This document shows, in pieces, positions 34,289 to 44,900 of a DNA stretch of 62,586 nucleotides (positions are counted from its first letter, which is position 1; every line of letters starts with the position of its first letter). The translations under genes were made by a program, and so were the position numbers. The stretch spans positions 1 to 62,586 of the forward strand of contig JABDGQ010000005.1 of NCBI GenBank assembly GCA_013285965.1. The letters are read 5' to 3'. Below the pieces are notes generated by a model. The model made no database searches. It was not told where the DNA came from and saw nothing but the letters and a program-made list of their open reading frames with translations. Source of the stretch: Chlamydiota bacterium. Lineage in GTDB: Bacteria; Chlamydiota; Chlamydiia; Chlamydiales; Parachlamydiaceae.

Positions 34289-35029
34289 ATGCCAAAACAC
34301 CTTATCTTGCAACTTAAATGGCGCATTTTCAAAGTTTCCATTTTTAGTCTTTTATTCTTTGTAATTTTTAGCCCTTATTCAGATTGGATTGATTTAAAAA
34401 TAAGCCATTTATTTTATCATGATGGCTTATTTGATACTTTTCCACTTTGGAGTGCTATCTATAATTATGCAATTTTCCCATCTTGGGTGGCGGTTATCAT
34501 TGGTCTCCTTGGCCTTTGCTGCTCATTATTTGCCACTTACCGTCATTGGCGGGCCACTTGTTTGTTGCTTGTACTAACAATGGCTATTGGGACAGGCTTA
34601 ATCATTCATGGAATTTTAAAAGAGAATTGGGGCAGAGCACGCCCTCGTCAAGTAACAGAATTTGGTGGCACACAGGAATTTAGTCCTTTTTATTTACCAG
34701 TACATGCCCAACGGCAAACTGGAAAATCGTTTGCCTGTGGCCACTGTTCGATGGGCTTTTATTTTTTTTGCTTAGAAATGTGTGGTCTTCTTTATCAACG
34801 TCGCTGGCTGCGCAATTTAGGGATAACTTTAGCCTGGAGTTTAGGTTTGCTACTTAGCCTTGCACGAATAGCACAGGGAGGTCATTTCTTGTCCGATACT
34901 ATTGCTGCTGCATTAATCATGTGGTATACAGCGGCAATTTTAGCTTATTTTATTTTTAAAAATGTGGCTTTAGAAGTGAACTTAGAACCGGACTTGTCAA
35001 AGGAGCCGGACTTGTCAAAGCATACATAA
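34289..35029 (+). CDS. PAP2-family membrane phosphatase
   Basis: A 246-residue integral membrane phosphatase of the PAP2 superfamily, acting on lipid phosphates such as phosphatidate, phosphatidylglycerol phosphate, undecaprenyl pyrophosphate or lipid A. The three motifs are KENWGRARP (KX6RP), 'SFACGHCSMGF' (PSGH-like, with CGH) and 'ARIAQGGHFLSDT' (SRX5HX3D-like). The start at 34289 is the ATG just after the CcoP-like gene; the frame is open further upstream but covers that gene. The C-terminus has an exact 18-bp tandem duplication encoding EPDLSK twice (34988-35023). The substrate is not predictable. Confidence 0.85.
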   Translation: MPKHLILQLKWRIFKVSIFSLLFFVIFSPYSDWIDLKISHLFYHDGLFDTFPLWSAIYNYAIFPSWVAVIIGLLGLCCSLFATYRHWRATCLLLVLTMAIGTGLIIHGILKENWGRARPRQVTEFGGTQEFSPFYLPVHAQRQTGKSFACGHCSMGFYFFCLEMCGLLYQRRWLRNLGITLAWSLGLLLSLARIAQGGHFLSDTIAAALIMWYTAAILAYFIFKNVALEVNLEPDLSKEPDLSKHT

Positions 35030-35039
35030 CCTGCACAGG

Positions 35040-35900
35040 CTACTCTACATCTTCAAGTTCTTCATCTTCAGGTTCAAACTCTTCCAATGTTTTAGATTTT
35101 TTACCAGCTATTTTGCGAATAATGGCTAAGGTCCAGGCAATAATCAAATAACCCCAAGCCAAAACAAAAAAGACCAATGAAAAGTAATGTAATATACCAT
35201 AAAAAATTAAAACCGCAGCTAAAACGGTTAATACTACCACACGAAAAGAAGCTACCCTAATTTCTAAGGTCTTGATACTAGGAAATTTCCAACGACTAAT
35301 CATACAATAACCAATTAACACAAGCGCTAATGCTAGTATCCAGGTTTTAATGGTTAGCGAAAAGCTAACCATTGAATGCCATTGGTCTGAAAATAAAAAT
35401 AAATTCAGCGAAATAGCCGCAAAAGCAGCTGCCGGAATTGGTAATCCGGTAAAATGCTTTTGATGAGCATGCTTGAGCTCTATATTGTTTTTAGCAGCAA
35501 TGGCACTCACATTAAAGCGCACTAATCGCAAAACACCACATAGAGCATAAATCATGGCAGCACTGGTAATCAAGAATGATTGATCGGTACCGGGCATGAT
35601 TGACAAACTCTTTAATATAACCACTGAAGGGGCTACTCCAAAAGAAATGGCGTCGGCTAATGTATCAAAAATACCGCCAAAATCACTTTCTGCATGCATA
35701 GCTCTGGCAAGGGCTCCATCTAACATATCAGCAAAAGCTGCCAGCAACAAAATACCAGTAACTGCTGAGAGGACTTGAAAATTTACCTCCCCGATCGCTA
35801 TCATATTCATTTTGAAAATAGCAAACAACCCACAGGACAACCCAAAGGCTGTTACCACGTTGGGGAGCAATGCGATTCGCTTTAATTTTTTATTTTCCAT
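35040..35900 (-). CDS. pssA: CDP-diacylglycerol-serine O-phosphatidyltransferase
   Basis: PssA makes phosphatidylserine from CDP-diacylglycerol and L-serine, the precursor of phosphatidylethanolamine. The 286-residue membrane protein has the complete CDP-alcohol phosphotransferase motif D58-x2-D61-G62-x2-A65-R66-x8-G75-x3-D79-x3-D83. About eight membrane helices follow, and the C-terminal tail is highly acidic (EEFEPEDEELEDVE). The start agrees with the family opening 'LLPNVVTAFGLSCGLFAI'. It is convergent with the PAP2 gene, 10 bases away. Confidence 0.93.
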   Translation of the reverse strand: MENKKLKRIALLPNVVTAFGLSCGLFAIFKMNMIAIGEVNFQVLSAVTGILLLAAFADMLDGALARAMHAESDFGGIFDTLADAISFGVAPSVVILKSLSIMPGTDQSFLITSAAMIYALCGVLRLVRFNVSAIAAKNNIELKHAHQKHFTGLPIPAAAFAAISLNLFLFSDQWHSMVSFSLTIKTWILALALVLIGYCMISRWKFPSIKTLEIRVASFRVVVLTVLAAVLIFYGILHYFSLVFFVLAWGYLIIAWTLAIIRKIAGKKSKTLEEFEPEDEELEDVE

Positions 35901-36222
35901 AGCAGCTAAATTTAATTTTTTAATTGACCTAAACGCGTTTGTTGTTCAGGTTTAAGTTTAGATTATTTTGTCATAAATAAAAATACAAGTAAACGCTTAA
36001 AATTTAGTACATTGTCAATTTTCATGATGTTCAGTATAAAATTAATATAATTTTTTTCTCCGGCATTTAATAGACTTATTTGCAAACTGACTTTTTTTAG
36101 AAAAATTGATATTTTTTGAATAAATAGACTTTGCAAAGAAGTTTACTAGAAAAAGATCGAGAAAATATTGATTTTTATCGCACAATGCAAGTAGTCAAAA
36201 ACGCATACTACAAAGGCAGCAC
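35901..36222. other. Intergenic region with R2 repeat
   Basis: A 322-base AT-rich gap between divergent pssA and the peptidase gene. The R2 copy at 36069-36147 occupies the middle. A short open frame from 36131 overlaps the peptidase start in another frame and looks spurious. No clear promoter is visible. Confidence 0.45.
36069..36147. repeat. Dispersed repeat family R2, longest copy
   Basis: 'AATAGACTTATTTGCAAAC' through 'TTTTTTTAGAAAAATTGATA' to 'GACTTTGCAAAGAAGTTTAC'. It combines the block shared with 22260-22326 and the AAAGAAGT end found at 23405 and 30121, so it may be the full-length form. The ends are inverted (AATAGACTT and AAGAAGTTTA). Confidence 0.6.
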
Positions 36223-39222
36223 ATGTCAGCTAAAACATCCCATCTTAAAAATGTCGGAGAAACTTACCATCAATTCGAGTTGCATAAAATCACTCCCATT
36301 GCTGAATTACAATGCATTTTGCGTGAAGTCGTCCATTTGCCAACAGGTGCTCATATTATGCACATTGAAAATGATGATACTGAAAATTTATTTTGCCTAG
36401 CTTTTCGTACAGTCCCTTACAATTCAAATGGTGTAGCACATATCCTTGAACACACCGTACTTTGTGGCTCAAAAAAGTTCCCTGTTAAAGATCCTTTTTT
36501 TGCCATGAATCGGCGCAGTTTAAATACCTTTATGAACGCCCTTACTGGCTCAGACTTTACCTGTTATCCGGCGGCAAGTGAGGTAAAGCAAGATTTTTAC
36601 AATTTACTAGAAGTTTATTTAGATGCTGTCTTTGAACCAAATCTAAACGAGCTAAGCTTTTGGCAAGAAGGTCATCGTTTGGAATTTACAAATCTTAACG
36701 ATCCAAGTTCTCCATTACAATACAAAGGGATTGTTTATAATGAGATGAAAGGGGCTCTTTCTTCAGGAAACGCCCGTCTGGCCGAAGCTTTCAACGCCAC
36801 CTTATTTCCTAATATTACCTATGGCTATAACTCTGGCGGTGATCCACAGGTTATTCCGCAATTGACGTATGAGGAATTAAAAAAATTTCATCAAAATTTT
36901 TATCATCCAAGTCAATGTTTATTCTTTTTTTATGGAAATATGCCTCTTGAGAAACATTTGGATTTCATTGCACAGCACACCCTTGATCATGTGCAACCCA
37001 TGCCACCACTTGCCAAAATTGCTTTACAACCCCGCTTTAAAAGCCCTGTTTTTCGTCAATTCACCTATCCAATTGCCAAAGATGAAAGTAGCGTTAATAA
37101 AACATTGATTGCCCTGGGATGGCTCACATGTCACATCTTAGAGCAAGAGACAGCATTGGCATTATGTATAGTCATGATTATTTTGATGGATACAGATGCC
37201 TCTCCACTTAAAATGGCATTGCTGCAATCAGGTCTGTGTAAACAAGCCAGTGGGTTTATCGACATTGACTTGCAAGAGATTCCGTGCGGCTTGGTCCTAA
37301 AGGGTTGTGAAGCTGAACAGGTAAAAACATTAAGTGAAATTGTTAAAAATACGTTGCAGAATCTAGTCGAGGCAGGCATTGCTTTGCCACTGATCGATAA
37401 TGCCATGCATCAATTGGAATTTCATCGCAGTGAGATAACCGGAGATCATTCACCATTTGGTTTATCATTGTTTATGCGCTCAGGGTTATTAAAACAACAT
37501 GGAGCCGATCCAGAAGAAGGATTGAAAATTCATTCATTATTTGAGCGTTTACGCCAAGATATTCTGGCTACACCTAACTATTTAGGTAAAATAATTAAAG
37601 GTTATTTTTTAGATAATAATCACTTTATTACCATCGTAATGACCCCTGATCAAAATTTAGCCGAGAGTGAGGCAAGTGCTGAAAAACAAATACTGCAAGA
37701 AATTAAAGAATCTTTGTCAGAGGCACAGATCAAAAATATTGTAGAGCGCGCTGTCGCTTTAGAGGCCTTTCAAAAAAAACAAGAATTGGAAGATATCGAC
37801 ATCTTACCAAAAGTTACTTTAAGTGATGTCCCCTTAAATGTTAAAGAATACCCAATTGTACATCAACAATGTGGTAAGTTACAAGTTTTTCACCATCATG
37901 CTTTTACCAATGAAATTGTTTATGCCGATTTAGTATTTGCCTTGCCACATATTCCTGAAGAAGATTTGATTTATCTCCGTTTACTGACTGTAATTCTTAC
38001 TCAAATTGGAGCCGGTCAGCGCAATTATCAAGAGAATTTAGAATACATTCAAGGGAATACCGGTGGAATTGGAGCCAGTATTAGCTTAAATGTGCAGGCC
38101 AAAGATTTTCAACACTGCCGACCTACATTTCATATTAAAGGCAAAGCTTTACACCATAAAGCTGAGCAATTATTTACACTATTATATGATATAGCTGTAA
38201 AACCGCAGCTACAAGATGTTAAACGGATCAAAGAAATTATTAGCAAACATTTTAGTGGCCTTGAAAGCCAATTCAACCAAAGTGCTTTAAAATATGCTAT
38301 TAATTTATCTTCTAAGGGTTTGAATATACCTTCGCATCTAGCTGAAAAACTCTACGGATTGTCTTATTATCAGCAATTACGCACTATTGTACGGCAGATA
38401 GATAAAGAGGAAGCTAAAAAAGAAACTAAGCAAGAAACACATCTTATACAAAAACTAAAAAGTATGTGTCAGCACGTATTATGTCTTGCCCATCCCCATT
38501 TAATAATTACTTGTCATCGTTCTAAATACGAAGAATTAAAAAATAATCAATTTTATGGTTTGCATAATATTCCAACCACAGAAGCTCATTCTTGGCATGG
38601 AAAATATCCCTTAGAGCCTACTTTAGCACATGCTCGCCATATAGCTTCCCCGGTGGCTTTTATTGGACAAGTTTGTTGCACCACCTCCTACATTGATCCT
38701 CAAGCACCCCTATTAAGCTTAGCTGCCCGTTTACTAGATAACCTAACTTTGCATGCTACCATCCGTGAGCAAGGTGGCGCATATGGCGCCGGAGCGGTGC
38801 ATCATCCAACCTCAGGCACTTTTTATTTTTATTCATATCGTGATCCAAATATTGCTTCTACTTTGGCAGCTTTTCGCGAATCAATTGAGAACATTTTACA
38901 AGGAAATTTTGATGCCGATGATTTGGAATCAGCGAAGCTTGAAATTATTCAAGATCTCGATGCCCCTATTTCTCCAGGTAGCCGTGCCGAAGCAGCCTAC
39001 GCTTGGTATTTGGAAGGTAAAACTACACAAATACGACAAACTTATCGAACTGCATTACTTGCAGCAAGCACAGAGCAGGTGATTGAAGCTGCCAAAAGTA
39101 TATTGTGGCCAGCTATTCAAAAAGGTGTGCCAGTTATTTTTGCTGGCGAAGATTTATTAGCAAATTATAACAACCTACAAGACCAAAAAGCGCAGACATT
39201 GCTACCAATTGAGCCTATTTGA
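36223..39222 (+). CDS. M16C insulinase-family zinc peptidase (PreP-like)
   Basis: A 999-residue metallopeptidase of the presequence-protease (PreP/Cym1/Falcilysin) type, which degrades unstructured peptides up to about 65 residues inside a closed chamber. The inverted zinc motif HILEH is at 73-77, in 'VAHILEHTVLCGSKKFPVKD', and the third ligand Glu is expected in 'YNEMKGALSS' (about 175-180). 'MNRRSLNTFMNALTGSDFT' and the C-terminal 'REQGGAYGAGA' (substrate-binding R/Y) are family hallmarks. There is no signal peptide, so it acts in the cytoplasm. The gene ends with a one-base overlap with the Wzm-like start. Confidence 0.93.
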   Translation: MSAKTSHLKNVGETYHQFELHKITPIAELQCILREVVHLPTGAHIMHIENDDTENLFCLAFRTVPYNSNGVAHILEHTVLCGSKKFPVKDPFFAMNRRSLNTFMNALTGSDFTCYPAASEVKQDFYNLLEVYLDAVFEPNLNELSFWQEGHRLEFTNLNDPSSPLQYKGIVYNEMKGALSSGNARLAEAFNATLFPNITYGYNSGGDPQVIPQLTYEELKKFHQNFYHPSQCLFFFYGNMPLEKHLDFIAQHTLDHVQPMPPLAKIALQPRFKSPVFRQFTYPIAKDESSVNKTLIALGWLTCHILEQETALALCIVMIILMDTDASPLKMALLQSGLCKQASGFIDIDLQEIPCGLVLKGCEAEQVKTLSEIVKNTLQNLVEAGIALPLIDNAMHQLEFHRSEITGDHSPFGLSLFMRSGLLKQHGADPEEGLKIHSLFERLRQDILATPNYLGKIIKGYFLDNNHFITIVMTPDQNLAESEASAEKQILQEIKESLSEAQIKNIVERAVALEAFQKKQELEDIDILPKVTLSDVPLNVKEYPIVHQQCGKLQVFHHHAFTNEIVYADLVFALPHIPEEDLIYLRLLTVILTQIGAGQRNYQENLEYIQGNTGGIGASISLNVQAKDFQHCRPTFHIKGKALHHKAEQLFTLLYDIAVKPQLQDVKRIKEIISKHFSGLESQFNQSALKYAINLSSKGLNIPSHLAEKLYGLSYYQQLRTIVRQIDKEEAKKETKQETHLIQKLKSMCQHVLCLAHPHLIITCHRSKYEELKNNQFYGLHNIPTTEAHSWHGKYPLEPTLAHARHIASPVAFIGQVCCTTSYIDPQAPLLSLAARLLDNLTLHATIREQGGAYGAGAVHHPTSGTFYFYSYRDPNIASTLAAFRESIENILQGNFDADDLESAKLEIIQDLDAPISPGSRAEAAYAWYLEGKTTQIRQTYRTALLAASTEQVIEAAKSILWPAIQKGVPVIFAGEDLLANYNNLQDQKAQTLLPIEPI

Positions 39223-40055
39223 TGTCAAAAACAGCCTTATATAGTGATCAGCAGAGTTTAGTATGTGAAGGGTGGCTGGAAAGTTTTAAAGAAGTTTTTA
39301 AATTTAGGGAACTTTTTTATTTTTTTATCTGGCGCGATATTTTAGTGCGCTACAAGCAAGCTTTTTTTGGATTAACTTGGGCCTTAATTAGGCCTATATT
39401 AAATATGTTATTTTTTACATTGGTGTTTGGGAAAATAGCACATTTACCTTCTGATCATGTTAATTATGGATTGTTTGTGCTAGCTGCCATGCTGCCATGG
39501 CAGCTTTTTTCAAGCGCTACCGTAGAGGCTGGCAATAGTCTAGTAAACCAAGCACAATTGCTATCTAAAGTTTATTTTCCACGGCTTTTAATTCCAGCCG
39601 CACACATTGGTGTTAATTTGCTTGATTTTGCCGTAACGCTAGTTTTGTTTTTAATATTATTGCCTATCTATGCTAATTACCAGTGGTCGTTACTAGCCAC
39701 ACCATTTTTAATTTTATTGACCCTCATGCTTTGCCTTGGTAGTGGCATTTGGCTTGCAGCTTTAACTGTCAGATATCGCGATTTTCGGATTATTGTACCT
39801 TTTTTTATGCAATTTGGTATGTTCATTTCCCCTGTTGGCTATGGCTCATTTTTAATCAGCGATCATTTGGCTTGGTGGTATGCCTTAAATCCATTAGTAG
39901 GTATAATTGACGGATTTAGGTGGGCCTTTTTTAGCCACTCTCACCCATTTTTATTATATAATATTATTGTATCCACTTTTATAACCTCTTTGCTATTCTT
40001 AGGAGGTTTGTTTTATTTTAAAAAAACTGAAAAGTTGCTTGCCGATATCATATGA
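39222..40055 (+). CDS. Polysaccharide ABC transporter permease (Wzm-like)
   Basis: A 277-residue ABC-2 type permease for undecaprenyl-linked polysaccharide export. It has six membrane helices and the family opening 'FKFRELFYFFIWRDILVRYK', followed by 'QAFFGLTWALIRPILNMLFF' and the conserved 'LPWQLFSSATVEAGNSLV' and 'RYRDFRIIVPFFMQFGMFISPV' segments. It starts within the stop of the peptidase gene (TGATG) and overlaps the ATPase gene by four bases. With the ATPase it forms the exporter for a surface glycan. Confidence 0.92.
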   Translation: MSKTALYSDQQSLVCEGWLESFKEVFKFRELFYFFIWRDILVRYKQAFFGLTWALIRPILNMLFFTLVFGKIAHLPSDHVNYGLFVLAAMLPWQLFSSATVEAGNSLVNQAQLLSKVYFPRLLIPAAHIGVNLLDFAVTLVLFLILLPIYANYQWSLLATPFLILLTLMLCLGSGIWLAALTVRYRDFRIIVPFFMQFGMFISPVGYGSFLISDHLAWWYALNPLVGIIDGFRWAFFSHSHPFLLYNIIVSTFITSLLFLGGLFYFKKTEKLLADII

Positions 40056-41287
40056 GCATTATTGTAGAATGTCTACGAGTTTCAAAAAAATATACTCTCT
40101 CCCCTGTCCAAGGTTACACAACTTTAGTTGAGACACTTACACATAGATGGCGCCGTGCCACCAAAGCACTTTGTGGAAAGCACTCTAAGGACACTTCCCC
40201 TCCCATCAATGAATTATGGGCCTTGAAAGATTGTGACTTACAAATCATGACTGGTGATCGTGTAGGTCTATTAGGGCGCAATGGTGCTGGCAAATCGACC
40301 CTTTTAAAGTTATTATCACGCATTACCATACCCACATCGGGTTTTATAAAAGTGCATGGTCGGGTGGCAAGCTTACTTGAGGTAGGTACCGGTTTTCATT
40401 TAGAGTTGACTGGTCGCGAAAATATCTTTTTAAATGGGGCCATTTTAGGGATGACCAAAAAGGAAATTGCGCGCAAATTTGATGAAATAGCTGCTTTTGC
40501 AGAAATTGAAAACTTTTTAGATGTTCCTGTAAAACGCTTTTCAAGTGGCATGTATATGCGATTAGGTTTTGCTATTGCGGCTCACGTGGATCCAGATTTA
40601 TTAATCGTGGATGAGGTCTTAGCGGTTGGTGATATTTCCTTTCAAGCTAAATGTCTAAAAAAACTTAACCATTTGAGCGCATGCGGCACTACTATTTTAT
40701 TTGTGAGCCATGATGCCGGCGCTATTTTGAATTTATGCAATAAAGGCATTCTACTTGAAAAAGGGGCTGTGCAAGCCCAAGGTGGCGTGCAAGAATGTTT
40801 AAATATATATATGCAAAAATATCGCAGCCAAAATTTGTGCTGGCAAGGCAATGATGGCAACGCCCAGATCCGCTTTTATCGTTTGGCATTGCAAAATAAT
40901 GATTTAAGACGTCAATTTTTTTATAATGATGATCAAATACAAGTAGTGATCGATTATGAGATTTTGCAAATATGCGACAACTTCATTATTGGTTTAGAAA
41001 TTCGCAATCTAAACGGACAAATATTAGCTAATTCGCATATTCAAGAAAACGAAATAGCTTTTGCTACAAGCTTAGGAATTAAGCAGGCTATTTTTAATTT
41101 AAATGGACATTATTTTCATCCTGGTGAATATACTGTGCACTTGAGCTGTCTGCTCCCTTCTCATAGCTCTGTTATTAGTAACGATATCTGTGTAAAACTA
41201 GTGGTTTATAGCCAAACCACAACTAACCCTCTTTTGCCAAACTCTCCCACAACACTAAGTTTGGGAAACGGATGGCAATCGAAATAA
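40052..41287 (+). CDS. Polysaccharide ABC transporter ATP-binding protein with C-terminal carbohydrate-binding domain (Wzt-like)
   Basis: A 411-residue ATPase paired with the Wzm-like permease. The Walker A is GRNGAGKST (75-83), the signature FSSGMYMRLGFA near 165-175, Walker B 'LLIVDEVLAVGD' and the switch 'FVSHDAGAI'. 'LEVGTGFHLELTGRENIFLNG' is diagnostic of polysaccharide and teichoic-acid exporters. The extra 150-residue C-terminal part looks like the Wzt-C beta-sandwich that reads the glycan end. Substrates of such transporters are fully assembled O-antigen-like chains. Translation is coupled to wzm by ATGA. Confidence 0.93.
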   Translation: MSIIVECLRVSKKYTLSPVQGYTTLVETLTHRWRRATKALCGKHSKDTSPPINELWALKDCDLQIMTGDRVGLLGRNGAGKSTLLKLLSRITIPTSGFIKVHGRVASLLEVGTGFHLELTGRENIFLNGAILGMTKKEIARKFDEIAAFAEIENFLDVPVKRFSSGMYMRLGFAIAAHVDPDLLIVDEVLAVGDISFQAKCLKKLNHLSACGTTILFVSHDAGAILNLCNKGILLEKGAVQAQGGVQECLNIYMQKYRSQNLCWQGNDGNAQIRFYRLALQNNDLRRQFFYNDDQIQVVIDYEILQICDNFIIGLEIRNLNGQILANSHIQENEIAFATSLGIKQAIFNLNGHYFHPGEYTVHLSCLLPSHSSVISNDICVKLVVYSQTTTNPLLPNSPTTLSLGNGWQSK

Positions 41288-41760
41288 ATTCACGATACTT
41301 TCAAAGCTCGTCATAACGTTGAGGAGAATCACCCGCATTTGAACCGCGTTGGCCTTTTGTATGATGGCAATGAGTGTGAATTTAAGCCTGAAAAACATGT
41401 TTTTGGTAGGGATGCCAATAGCTTATATGCCAAAAAATGGAAAAAAATTTATTCTGCAGAAGAGCAACAAAGACCTGATTTTCAAGATAGGTTGCTTGCC
41501 GATGCCGAAGAGAGCATTTCCTTCTTAAACAAAAAAGCTGGCAAAAAAGAATCGACTGAAGATTTAGTTGGAGATTTAGAAAAAACAAAAGATCTGTTTG
41601 CTCCCTATAGTGAAATATTAGGATCGGTTAAGGGCTCGGTAGTGAAAGGTGTATTTGTATTTCCCAAGGGCTTACCGCAAAATACTGAGAAAGTGATGCC
41701 ATTATTAAAGAAAATTTAATAGAACAGTTAAAAGAATATAAGAAACATATTATCGAATAG
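41288..41760 (+). pseudogene. Decayed hypothetical gene, no start codon and frameshifted
   Basis: Directly after the Wzt-like stop codon and in the same frame, the sequence stays open to 41719 and reads protein-like from about 41315, but the first possible start is a TTG at 41339 (126 residues from there). Near 41690-41719 the coding pattern moves to another frame, where 'AIIKENLIEQLKEYKKHIIE' (ends 41760) gives a typical charged helix. The missing 5' end and the apparent frameshift suggest a remnant of a chlamydial hypothetical gene. I do not recognise the family. It could also be a real short gene with a TTG start behind GAGGAG (41321-41326). Confidence 0.45.
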
Positions 41761-41780
41761 TTTGTTATTTTATAAGTGTA

Positions 41781-41827
41781 TGTTGATGGCTTCGAAAGGC
41801 ACTCTTCAAATTATGCGTAAGGTGAGT
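41781..41827. repeat. R1 repeat, right-end copy
   Basis: It ends with 'TTCAAATTATGCGTAAGG' and GTGAGT, identical to the R1 right terminus, preceded by AGGCACTC as in the 4475-4587 copy. The left end is absent. Confidence 0.55.
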
Positions 41828-41850
41828 TCTTTAAGTCTAGTACCATCTAT

Positions 41851-41890
41851 AAAAAAATAAGGCTACCCTGAATAACTTCAGAGTAGCCTT
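41851..41890 (-). terminator. Rho-independent terminator of secDF
   Basis: AAGGCTACCCTGAA (41859-41872) pairs with TTCAGAGTAGCCTT (41877-41890) apart from one mismatch. On the minus strand the stem is followed by ATTTTTTT. It lies 28 bases beyond the secDF stop codon. A convincing intrinsic terminator. Confidence 0.9.
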
Positions 41891-41917
41891 AGGCAAATTC
41901 AAATTAGTGCGCACCTA

Positions 41918-44900
41918 CTATAATGACGATTGGGCAATCTCATGCTTTGTCACTTCGCGATTGTGGAAATAAAGCATCACTGGTGATGCTATAAATAAGG
42001 AAGACAATGTTCCTACAAGCACACCAATAGTCATTACCAGAGAGAAGGCAAAAATAGACTGTCCGCCTAGCAATACTAATGACATTAGCACTAATAACGT
42101 AGTGCCGGAAGTCATAATAGTACGACTTAAGGTTACATTCAAAGCATGATTGATAATATGCGGGAAGCTCATCTTACGCATAATATGCATATCTTCTCTG
42201 ATTCTATCAAAGACAATAATGGTATCATTTAATGAATAACCGATAATTGTCATAATGGCACCGATTACCTGTAAATCAATTTGCACAGGGAAACCCAAGG
42301 CATGGAATATGGCCAAAATACCTAGCGTGATAATCACATCATGTATTAGACCTGCTACAGCACCAATGGCAAATTTAAATTCAAAACGGAAGGTAATATA
42401 AATTAAAATCGCAAGTAATGCAGCACAAAGAGCGATAATAGCATTGTTGCGCATTGCATCAGAAAACTGACCACTCATGATGGTCCAATTTTTTTGCAAA
42501 GTAGCCAATTGCGTTGGTTCAATAGGCAAATTATGTGCATTTAAAGTATTGACAATCCAATTCAAGCGCGGATCACGCACATAATCATAAGTAATGTCTG
42601 AAACAGGCACATTGCTGACATCAGGCATTTGATAAAATGGGTGATCTTTTTCATTCATGCTAGTGCCTAGCTGAATACGCAATTGATTAGGATGACTTAA
42701 TTGTCGTACTTCAAAATCACGATGCGATGCACCACTGTCAAGTAGCGCATTGATGGTTTCCAAGCGATAATTAGTATCGATCGCTTTCTCCTGTAGATCC
42801 ACAGTCAGTGAATAACCACCTGTAAAATCCATACCTAAAATCGTTTTGCGCTCAGCAATTAAGAAGTATGTCCCAATAATCATGACTAACACTGATATCC
42901 CAATAGCCTTTTTGGCTTGTGCTAAAAAGTCAAAATGGGTTGTTTTTAAAAACTTTGCCATTGTCAACTTTTTATGTTGTGGATTGCGCACCCAGTTAGC
43001 AAAGAAGTAACGAGTCATGAACAGTGCTGTGAACATAGATGATACGATACCGATAATCAAAGTGACGGCAAAGCCTTTAATTGGACCTGAGTCAAATTGA
43101 ATTAAAATCAAAGCGGCAATAATAGTTGTAATGTTGGAGTCGATAATGGCACTAAAGGCTTTGCGATAACCAGCATAGATAGCCGAAGCAATACGTCCGG
43201 AGATAGCAAATTCTTCGCGCACACGCTCAAATACCAAAACATTGGCATCTACTGCCATACCAATTGTCAATACAATACCGGCAATACCTGGTAATGTCAA
43301 AGCAGCACCTAAATTTTGCAGCACACCCCACATAATAAAAATGTTGAGTAATACAGCACATGAAGCTACTAAGCCGGCAAAGCGATAATATCCAATCATA
43401 GCTACTACCACGAGAACTAAGGCTACAATAGAAGCCACGGCACCTTTAGTACGCTCTTCCTGCCCAAGCTCGGGACTGACGTTCTGCTCAGATAAAATAC
43501 GTGGAGTAAAGCTCAATGATCCCGCTTTTAAATCAGCTACCAATGTGTTAACTTCACGCTGTGAAAAACGACCACTAATGCTACCGCCTTCGCGAATTGG
43601 TGAATTTAAAGTAGGTGAAGTAATGACACCACCATTTAAAATTACCGCCATCCGCCAACCATGTCCTTGCGAATAGACCTCTTTTTGAGTGCCCTCAATG
43701 CGATCTTGGGCAAACTGCGATGTCCAAGTATAGAAATCATCGCGTGGATTGCCAGTAGTGGATGTTTTGTTTCCATCATATGAGCTCTTAACGGCAAAAG
43801 TTAGAATATTGCCATGCATTGCATCATAACCAGCTTGAATATTTTCAAGATTAGAACCCTCTAAGGCATAATTGTGGAATACAATCAACAAAGGATGTGT
43901 ATGGCTTGATAGCTCCGATATGTCCGATTCGCGGAAAATGGCAATTGACGATAACTCATCGTTAAATACCGAATTAATGGCCTGATCACTAGGATTAGCT
44001 AAACGCAATCCATTATCATAAAGTATAGTAGCATGTTCACTACGTGGACGAAAATGTCCAGAAGTTGATTCATCACCACCCAAATGATTCCAGGCGATTT
44101 CTTTTATGCTATCGATATCTTTGCGATTAGTGACCGTGGCTTCATTCCAGACCTCTTGCAAAAACTGGTTAACTGATGCAGCAAGGGCTTGATTTTGCGT
44201 AGAAAATTTTTCGTTCACAATATGAAAATACATAGCCGAAGCTTTCACTAAATCACTTGCAGAAAGATTTTGTGAGCCTGGGAAATCGAGAACAATGGTT
44301 GAATCTTCAATGCGGATAGTACGCTCAGCTACGCCCATTTTGTTGATTCGCTCATACAACTCATTTACTGCTTGTTTTAAATCTTCTGGTTGCGTTACAG
44401 GACGGTTATTTTGATCTAATAAACCAATACGGACAGTTTTTCCACCCGATAGATCAAGACCCCATTTTAGGATTTTGCGATCATCACCACCAAAATATTT
44501 GCTAGCACTTAATTTAAAGTTTTCCCAGTAAACATTTTTGGTAGGCGCTGGCACTGTGTAGTGATTGGTAGCATTCAAATCAACTTGTGCGGCATGATAT
44601 GCTTCATTCCACTTGAGTAAATCTTCTTGAATGCGGTCGTTAATTTTATTGTTAGTCAAAATACGCTGCTCAACGTCTGAAAAATCTAGCGTAGCAAAAC
44701 GACTGCTCCCTTTTACTACAAAATCTTCACGTGTTGCTTGCAATAGTGCACCATAGTAGTCATCGAGCTCAAATATAAAATCTTTGCTAAATTCTTTAGG
44801 CAGACCAAAAGAAGAACCTGGATAGCCAATGAAGCCCATTTGCTGTAAGATATTACTTAATTGTGTAAAATCAGCTAGCCCCTTTTTGTCTGAACTTGGT

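Noticed and set aside
42168-42192. R1-like end (CTCATCTTACGCATAATATGC) inside secDF
   Set aside because: It encodes the normal conserved SecF sequence around MHIMRKMSFPHI in frame, so the likeness is probably chance.
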